Part shown: positions 16,801-21,064 of the stretch, in pieces
Layout of the letters: the number at the start of each line of letters is the position of its first letter
How positions within the stretch are numbered: the stretch's first letter is position 1
From: Chrysochromulina tobinii
Taxonomy: Eukaryota; Haptophyta; Prymnesiales; Chrysochromulinaceae
Length of the DNA: 21,064 nucleotides
Direction: 5' to 3'
NCBI GenBank assembly: GCA_001275005.1
Contig: JWZX01003178.1
Span: forward strand, 1-21,064
Position numbers and translations under genes: made by a program
Notes under the pieces: model-generated
Databases searched by the model: none
The model's input: the letters and a program-made list of their open reading frames with translations, nothing else
Told to the model about the DNA's origin: nothing

Positions 16801-19800
16801 CCGTCCAGCTCGTCAACGCGGACAAGCTCATCTTGGGCCTGTCCGGCGAGGCGAAGAGCTGGGAGGAGATGGTGGTCGTGCTCAAGGAGCAAGTGCAGAA
16901 CGTCACCGGCGACGTGCTTGTGTGCGCGGGCGCCATCTCATACATGGGCCCGTTCACGGCGCCCTACCGCGCCTCTCTCACCAGCGAGTGGCTCGCGCAG
17001 CTCAAAAAGGTGGGCATCCGGTACACGGCCGACTGCTCGCTCAACAAGATCTTGGCTGACCCTGTCAAGGTGCGCCAGTGGAATATGGACGGACTGCCCG
17101 CGGACGCGTTCAGCGTCGAGAACGGCATCATCATGTCGATCACTAAGCGCTGGCCGCTCATGATCGACCCGCAAGGGCAGGCCAACCGTTTCCTCAAGCT
17201 CTCGCAGGCGAAGATGCAGATCAAGACTGTCAAGGCGAGCGACTCGGCCAAGAAGGTCGTGCAGACCCTTGAGATGGCCATCCGGCTGGGTACTCCGATG
17301 CTCATCGAGAACGTCGTCGAGTCGCTCGACCCCTTCCTCGACCCGGTGCTCGCCAACCAAACTTACAAGGACTCGAGCGGCTCTCTCGTGATCAAGCTCG
17401 GCGAGAACGTGATCCCGTTCCACTCCGACTTCAAGTTCGCGCTCACCACCGTCATCCCCAATCCCCACTACGCGCCCGAGGTCTCGGTCAAGGTGGCGCT
17501 GCTCAACTTTGCGATCACCCAGGGCGGCCTCGAGGATCAACTGCTCGTCTCGACCGTCGAGACGGAACGCCCCGACCTGGCCGAAAAGAAGGCCGAGCTC
17601 GTCGTGCAGTCCGCCGCCAACAAGGCGAAGCTGCAGGAGCTGCAGGACGAGATCCTCTACTTGCTCGCCAACTCGCAGGGTGACATTCTCGACGACACGA
17701 ACCTGATCGACACGCTTGGCGTCTCGAAGGTGACCACCGACGAGATCAACATCGCCGTGGCCGAAGCCGAGATCGCCGAGAAGGAGATCGACGAGACGCG
17801 TGCAAAGTACATCCCGGTGGCCGTTCGGGCCGCTATCCTCTTCTTTTGCATCGCGGACCTGGCCATGGTCGACCCGATGTACCAGTACAGCCTCAACTGG
17901 TTCAAGCAGCTCTTCGTCGAAGGCATCCGCAAGGCGCCCGCCTCGGAGGACCTCAACGTGCGTATCGAGAACCTGAACAACTTCGAGACTTACCTGCTGT
18001 ACACGAACATCTGCCGCTCCATCTTCGAGGAGCATAAGCTCATGTTCTCCTTCCTGCTCGCCATCAAGATCCAGATGGGCTACAACAAGGTCGACCCCGG
18101 CGAGTGGCGCTTCCTGCTCTCGGGCGGCAAGCTCAACGACCTGAGCAAGAAGCCCGACGCCGACTGGCTCACCCCTGGCGTGTGGCTCGAGTTCATCAAC
18201 TTGGCGCAGCTGCCTGCCTTCCGCGGCATCGACGACCACGTTGCGTCCAACCTCGAAGCGTGGCGCAAGGTGTATGACTCGGTCAATCCGCAGCTCGACC
18301 AGTTCCCCGCGCCCTGGCAGGCCAAGTGCGACGTGATGGGCCGGATGCTCGTGCTGCGCGCCCTGCGCCCCGATAAGTGTGTGCCCGCCGTCCAGCTCTA
18401 CGTCGAGGCGATGCTCGGGCGGCGCTTCATCGAGCCCCCTCCCTTTGACTTGGCCGCCGCCTTCGGCGACTCGTCGGTGAGCCTGCCGCTCATCTTCATC
18501 CTGGTGAGCGGCGCCGATCCGGTCAAGGGCCTGATCCAGTACGCCGAGCTGAGTGGCATGGGCGAGAAGATCGACTACATCTCCCTCGGCCAGGGACAGG
18601 GGCCCAAAGCGGAGGCGCTCATCAAGGGCGGCAAGGACGGCGGCCGATGGGTGCTGCTCATGAACTGCCACCTGTTCGTCTCGTGGATGCCGCAGCTCGA
18701 GCGCGAGGTCGAGGGCATCGACCCAAACAAGACGGATCCCTCCTTCCGCCTGTGGCTCACCTCGATGCCCTCGGCCAAATTCCCCGTCTCGGTGCTCCAA
18801 AACGGCGTCAAGATGACCAACGAGCCGCCAAAGGGCCTGCGCGCTAATCTGCGCGCCACGTTCGCGGCCATCCCGGAGGAGGTCTTCGAGTCGACTAAGC
18901 GGCCCGCCGACTGGCGCAAGATCATGTTTGGGCTGCTGCTGCACTGTGCCGTCATCCTCGAGCGGCGCAAGTTTGGGCCTCTGGGGTGGAATATCCCTTA
19001 CCAGTTCACAGACGGCGACCGTGACATGGTCATCAAGCAGACGGAGATGCTCGTCAATGACTACGATGAGATCCCATACAAGGTCATCACGTCGCTCACG
19101 ACGGAGGTGAACTATGGTGGTCGCGTGACCGACTCCTGGGACCGACGCACAAGCAACGCGCTGCTCATCCCCTTTTGCAATATTGATGTGACCAAGCCCG
19201 ACTACAAGTTCTCGGCCAACGGCATCTACCGCTCGATCCCGGGCGAGACCAAGGAAGACTACATGAAGTACCTCAACGACCTGCCCGTCAACGCGCCGCC
19301 AGAGATCTTCGGTCTGCACGACAACGCCGAGATCACGTGCGCCGTGAACGAGACGAAGAATCTGTTCAACGTGGTGCTCTCGCTTCAGCCCCGCGCCTCG
19401 AGCGGCGGCGGCAAGAGCCGCGAGCAGCTGCTCGACGAGCTCGCCAAGGACATCTTTGAGCAGATGCCTGCGCCCTTCAACCTCGAGAAGGTGTCGGACG
19501 CGTACCCGACCACGTATACTGAGTCGATGAACACGGTGCTGCAGCAGGAGTGCATCCGGTACAACAAGGTCATCAACAAGGTGTCGGCCTCGCTCAGGGA
19601 CGTGCGCAAGGGCCTCAAGGGCGAGGTCGTGATGACGGCGGAGCTCGACGCGATGGGCACCTCGCTCTTCAACAACCAGGTGCCTGAGATGTGGGCCAAG
19701 GTAGCGTACCCGTCGCTCAAGCCGCTCGCCTCATGGGTACCCGACCTGCTGAAGCGCATCGGCTACATCCAGTTGTGGTTCGACGAGGGCAAGCCGCCCT

Positions 19801-20273
19801 CGTTTTGGATCTCGGGCTTCTACTTCCCGCAGGCCTTCATCACGGGCGTGATGCAGAACCATGCGCGCAAGTACCAGCTGCCCATCGACACGATCACGTA
19901 CGGGTACGACATGCGGGACGAGACTGTCGAGCAGATCAAGATCAGCGGGCCGGCCGACGACGGCGCCTTTATCTACGGCCTCTTCATCGAGGGCGCACGC
20001 TGGGACATGAAGTCACATCTGCTCGCAGAGTCGCGCCCCAAAGAGCTCTTTACCGAGCTGCCGCTCATCCACCTGCTACCTGTCGCCAACCGCAAGAGGC
20101 CCGAGGGCGGCTTCTACTTTTGCCCCGTGTACAAGACGTCGTCGCGCTTCGGCGTGCTCTCGACCACGGGCCACTCGACCAACTTCGTCATGTCCATCGA
20201 GATCCCGAGCAACGTGCCGCAGGAGCACTGGATTAAGCGCGGCACCGCCGCGCTCTCGATGCTCAACTTTTAA
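7827..20273 (+). CDS. Axonemal dynein heavy chain, inner-arm (monomeric) type
   Basis: Seen: 4148 residues in one frame from the first in-frame ATG (7827, context gccATGc); the frame extends upstream only through a TTG at 7788 to a stop at 7713. Order: a short tail with PPPPPP and an acidic DGDDDDD patch, linker (around residue 1007, WQPQDFEVMAYRNTG), AAA1 P-loop GPAGTGKT (1440-1447) with Walker B CFDEFNR (D1492, E1493), AAA2 GPSGGGKT (1721-1728) with FDGPVDAIWIE (D1814), AAA3 GSTGTAKT (2094-2101) with FIDDFNMP (D2180, D2181), AAA4 GVGGSGRQ (2463-2470), stalk coiled coil from about 2713, microtubule-binding tip about 2815-2925, returning coil, AAA5, AAA6 with WVLLMNCHL, and a C-terminal domain ending HWIKRGTAALSMLNF. 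Known: this is the ATP-driven minus-end motor of axonemes. Length and CSDGLDYKAMGKFFKGL fit the DNAH1/3/6/7/12-like inner-arm group; the exact subtype is uncertain. Intronless over 12.4 kb. Confidence 0.97.
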   Translation: MPSPQPNRKGGGAAAVAASPASPTSPSKSVEAILAEKRAAAEALQAVANNLHAELLKRGIDALVPQPGHSGSKVRLPLQHFDNLSLESMPPDEWVKRSRRAYGKRANAVLLVPLADEPGYSQLLPGRVVDYDAATGLFKASPSGVDGRILEDLEQQLPRLSVMFLLEKVETFAQRVADAYKSRDECEAALLFSFYVKNMPTADVRTLNESQVARLLERALTTMRLRASTVDPNPLVDEVKLDYAHSVNGMLLHEGLQRPPLSEKPFAKHLLPPPPPPVPELGVIQIAENLSPLSKPSFTAISSLVMPQVVLALQAAQTECLQLQRLSLFNLSLAHTVRLDDFEQLQTQHTVRTTQFLVESWQKAIKTVVVKAMSGVDPEKWDAPCPPPATFTDGDDDDDGAAKGTDQISAADFLLEQSLMSSGAVEQTNLVELPRPDTRAFRLMRAVNLRMADAIRYMGQDSMRTYCAFLSEHFARRGVLLEPDNLPYLPLFMLDVKTDGGVLDYSDTPSLFVTVVAQLLDDAISAIGDVREIDLFDKSVSVPLTLHPLSTVSAGEDEVRDLRDGLVAQAEDSIVALAEFLDSMRAHEELLQRDEAAYVRAFEESKKDPPSLAELKDKVAAERAHKAQLEAQLPNRVLIGTYLVNTETLKATILDKFDRTCELLLQLICERARAMSADVMAKFEEMFGQLQEQPKDIEKLTEISEFIATVQTASEELQADIDKMTEHYEVLEELQFETPQEDFTARWETFHWPLRLKLKQEECYKMMEEDRQLFNKEMEQQQQQFDLAVAELAERVSEFGKHTDLGRITKVVAMVKDIEKALKDFEERAATFNKREALFNKDATDYEILQRINKDFEPYRDMWINAAEWQKWARDWLDGPMINLDPDAVERDYTNSSRVMAKATKTFKDSPVGNIAKQIKAEMDVFRPFLPVVTSLRNPGMRDRHWEALTADLGMPLKVDDVFTLRTATDTMKLHEPKTLERVQKVCERALKEYTIEKALNDMEAAWQPQDFEVMAYRNTGTSVIKLSEEVNTLLDDNIVLTQQFSFSPYKGPFEERIADWERRLRLVQEVTSEWLGCQRNWMYLQPIFDSEDIQRQLPAEAKRFSNVDRLWRKTLDRVGKAPKIIAFCNDDELLEQWIKSNNELERVQKNLSDYLETKRAAFARFYFLSNDELISILSQTKDPNAVQPHLRKCFEAVFAVTMKGKDCAMTDMISPEKEVVPFVTTIYPKGSVEVWMGVIEEMMRLSVRKLVEDALGEYKVQQRGAFMLSHSSQAAIAISSFYWTLGIEENMNRAGSKGVEDYYQEMLGQLKELSLLVRTKLNKLQNKVMSALIVIEVHARDVVERLIEGKCSAISDFEWVSQLRYYWENTPNSPAMKDWGGRRNLGEQNMIVRMVQCNYPYGYEYLGASARLVVTPLTDRCYMTLMGAMHIKLGGAPAGPAGTGKTESVKDLAKALAKQCVVFNCSDGLDYKAMGKFFKGLSTAGAWACFDEFNRIDIEVLSVVAQQMLTIVNACIQEKEWFDFEGTNVKLDSTTSNFITMNPGYAGRSELPDNLKALYRPMAMMVPDYALIAEIRLFSFGFDKSKPLAQKLVGTFRLSSEQLSSQDHYDFGMRAVNTVIQAAGNLKKDYPEMEEDLQMLRAMRDSNLPKFLRDDILLFRAIIKDLFPGVVEPNAVYAKLEAELASVAKEMGLQVPVDFTVKCIQLYEMTTVRHGMMTVGPSGGGKTKVLRVLQSAMSRCKDDKGEWISGFEKVRVYKLNPKSITMNQLYGSFDLATGEWTDGIGAVLIRHISQPDTNETGVTQENIKWMMFDGPVDAIWIENMNTVLDDNKKLCLNSGEIIPLAETNRVMFEVEDLSVASPATVSRCGMIYIEPAYLLPDRLKPESATSTPLIKSWLEALKNPLDKHAAALSSLFNQYIVPMTELLRLEMRQPIAAVMPNTVMGVMRLIDCLFLPYMIDPNAEPNPEADKAKIEAMPKLIEPLFFMALIWGVGGTTDEAGRAKFDVTLRDLIKKNGTKVGLPPGDTVYDYTYIAETSTWAKWGTIITPYEIPQKTDFQAEYPSLIVPTTASVCYTYLLDTLLKGKKHTLVVGSTGTAKTVVVQQKLTRGLEQKYLGSGPLPGFEPIMMAFAAQTSANQTQDILDSKFDKRRQGVDKDTGLQYTMWGPMLGKQFAIFIDDFNMPKRETYGAQPPIEIVRQLVEGGWYDRKIFRMRQIVDCTLIGAMGPPGGGRQIMSNRMIRHMHMLTFTDLSSNEISMIFSTITSAFMKFTFGDELVSVAGQVVQATVAIYQAALGYLRPTPAKPHYTFNLRDVSKVVQGVLMADKRAKKEGTKMEDIVRIWVHESSRVFSDRLINDEDRKWFLEQVKDQTQAAFKKGYSSIVSVDDGKLLYCDFLQSADPTIYEEVTDLARLSQKMNESLGEYNEMNVPMNLVLFADAISHVCRISRVLRQPSGNCLLLGVGGSGRQSLTRLACHLADFKCFQIEITKNYRTLEWREDLKTVLRMAGIELRPVVFLFVDTQITDEIFLENINNILSAGEVPNLFEDADMGPIFDKMTPLCLQAGVPANKTNLSSMFIKMCKKFLKIVLAMSPLGDDYANRIRQFPSLINCSTIDWFSPWPPEALQAVARTLMVKEAEQNDAKTFDGIVDMCTFMHNSVRVKSQAFLEEMRRYNYVTSTSYLELINVIKLVVVLRADKLNMKLRGLTVGLDKLKATKTIIADLKQKLADNQPVLERTKVEVGEQQIQIAKDKEDAQVVKAEAEVSSAAANKKSAECAGIKASAEAGLAEALPALDAAVKCLAKLDKSQIVEVKALKKPPEGVRTTLMAVAIMFEIKSVKIPDPDNPQKKIDDYWGPASKMLNDLGPDKFKQALIDFDKDNISPKVIANIDPVCAMETFTPEAIVKVSVACEAMCLWVHAMRKYYYVALEVEPKRKQLAAAEIELGEATASKRAAEAKLDAVTKRVAALEAALKAAVEKMASLEAEVAKCTVQLVNADKLILGLSGEAKSWEEMVVVLKEQVQNVTGDVLVCAGAISYMGPFTAPYRASLTSEWLAQLKKVGIRYTADCSLNKILADPVKVRQWNMDGLPADAFSVENGIIMSITKRWPLMIDPQGQANRFLKLSQAKMQIKTVKASDSAKKVVQTLEMAIRLGTPMLIENVVESLDPFLDPVLANQTYKDSSGSLVIKLGENVIPFHSDFKFALTTVIPNPHYAPEVSVKVALLNFAITQGGLEDQLLVSTVETERPDLAEKKAELVVQSAANKAKLQELQDEILYLLANSQGDILDDTNLIDTLGVSKVTTDEINIAVAEAEIAEKEIDETRAKYIPVAVRAAILFFCIADLAMVDPMYQYSLNWFKQLFVEGIRKAPASEDLNVRIENLNNFETYLLYTNICRSIFEEHKLMFSFLLAIKIQMGYNKVDPGEWRFLLSGGKLNDLSKKPDADWLTPGVWLEFINLAQLPAFRGIDDHVASNLEAWRKVYDSVNPQLDQFPAPWQAKCDVMGRMLVLRALRPDKCVPAVQLYVEAMLGRRFIEPPPFDLAAAFGDSSVSLPLIFILVSGADPVKGLIQYAELSGMGEKIDYISLGQGQGPKAEALIKGGKDGGRWVLLMNCHLFVSWMPQLEREVEGIDPNKTDPSFRLWLTSMPSAKFPVSVLQNGVKMTNEPPKGLRANLRATFAAIPEEVFESTKRPADWRKIMFGLLLHCAVILERRKFGPLGWNIPYQFTDGDRDMVIKQTEMLVNDYDEIPYKVITSLTTEVNYGGRVTDSWDRRTSNALLIPFCNIDVTKPDYKFSANGIYRSIPGETKEDYMKYLNDLPVNAPPEIFGLHDNAEITCAVNETKNLFNVVLSLQPRASSGGGKSREQLLDELAKDIFEQMPAPFNLEKVSDAYPTTYTESMNTVLQQECIRYNKVINKVSASLRDVRKGLKGEVVMTAELDAMGTSLFNNQVPEMWAKVAYPSLKPLASWVPDLLKRIGYIQLWFDEGKPPSFWISGFYFPQAFITGVMQNHARKYQLPIDTITYGYDMRDETVEQIKISGPADDGAFIYGLFIEGARWDMKSHLLAESRPKELFTELPLIHLLPVANRKRPEGGFYFCPVYKTSSRFGVLSTTGHSTNFVMSIEIPSNVPQEHWIKRGTAALSMLNF

Positions 20274-20891
20274 GGAGCCGAGAGGAGAGTACTGTACCTC
20301 TGTACGGGAGGAGACGAGCGCAACGTGGCGCTGCGCGGGGCGCGCGACCGTGCTTTGACCGGCGCTCTTGCTTTGTATGGAAAGGGATGCGCGGCGGCGG
20401 CGGCCAGCCCTCTGCCATCTCTCGGTGGTGTGACGCTGATGCATGTGCCCGTTGTGAGCCTTGGGCGCCTTGGGGGCGCTAAGTGATGATGTCTGTCGAA
20501 TCCCGTCTCTGGCATGCCGGAGCGTTGGATGCTGTCGCGTGTTTCGTGCATGTGTCTGTGGAGGGGAGCCGCTGAGTCGAGAGAGCACATCCGGCACATC
20601 GGCGCGACGTACCTATCCCCCGCAGTTTCGGATCTGCCGGCTGCAGATATTAGCTTTGGGGTCGAACATCTGACGCGCGGTCCGCCGCGAATCGCCGCGA
20701 CGCCGGACGGCGTGCGTGAGCGTGTATCTGTCGTGTGCGTCGTCGTCCGGTGTATTGTAAAGAGCCGTGTAACGGCTAGGTGTAACACCGACGCGCAACG
20801 GCGGACTCATCAAACAGGAAGGACCGTACACCCCGAACACGCTGCGATTTGAGAAGCAGAAGGCATCGAACCGGCCGGGCAGGCAGTACGC
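20274..20891. other. Non-coding spacer between convergent dynein and alpha-tubulin genes
   Basis: These 618 bases follow the dynein stop and precede (reading leftward) the alpha-tubulin stop, so both 3' UTRs lie here. Short frames in it have no recognisable protein character and no repeat or RNA-gene signature. The notable content is a cluster of TGTAA motifs and small inverted repeats near 20756-20791. Confidence 0.6.
20756..20791 (+). terminator. Cluster of three TGTAA motifs with small hairpins (candidate polyadenylation region)
   Basis: TGTAA occurs at 20756-20760, 20768-20772 and 20781-20785. Two of the three sit in short inverted repeats: agccgt-gta-acggct (20763-20777) and ggtgt-a-acacc (20779-20789). 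TGTAA is the usual polyadenylation signal in volvocine green algae; its use here is inference. It lies about 480 bases after the dynein stop. Confidence 0.3.

Positions 20892-21064
<173 letters not shown>

Noticed and set aside
16938-19319. 793-residue minus-strand ORF inside dynein
   Set aside because: It is another long antisense shadow in the same GC-rich codon pattern, with no recognisable motif.

Overview
This window looks like nuclear DNA from a flagellated, photosynthetic single-celled eukaryote. Three things point there: a complete axonemal dynein heavy chain, an alpha-tubulin gene, and a bestrophin-type anion channel whose N-terminus looks like a signal peptide followed by a transit peptide, as in algae with secondary plastids. 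The DNA is GC-rich, genes are packed tightly, and I see no intron that the reading frames require. A haptophyte-like alga is my best guess, but this is inference and the lineage is not proven.

Layout. (1) Positions 1-4222, minus strand: one very long reading frame that runs off the left edge. It encodes a signal peptide, seven beta-propeller repeats of about 61 residues, a proline-rich stalk, one membrane segment and a repeat-rich tail of at least 737 residues. It is broken once, by a one-base shortfall in a C run at 3534-3542. (2) 4385-5557, minus: a single-pass membrane RING-H2 protein with poly-Pro and poly-Gln tracts. (3) 5781-7589, minus: a bestrophin-like channel carrying a 148-codon low-complexity insert that could be an in-frame intron. 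(4) 7590-7826: a 237-bp divergent promoter region. (5) 7827-20273, plus: an axonemal dynein heavy chain of 4148 residues in one uninterrupted frame. (6) 20274-20891: non-coding DNA between convergent genes. (7) 20892-21064, minus: the last 56 codons of alpha-tubulin, running off the right edge.

How they fit together. Dynein and alpha-tubulin are motor and track of the flagellar axoneme and lie tail to tail. The three minus-strand genes on the left all encode membrane proteins: a putative surface protein, a putative membrane ubiquitin ligase and an anion channel. No shared pathway can be shown from sequence alone. The least expected object is the propeller gene. It has no complete uninterrupted ORF in the window and is seen only when the frame shift is recognised and the frame is followed to the left edge.
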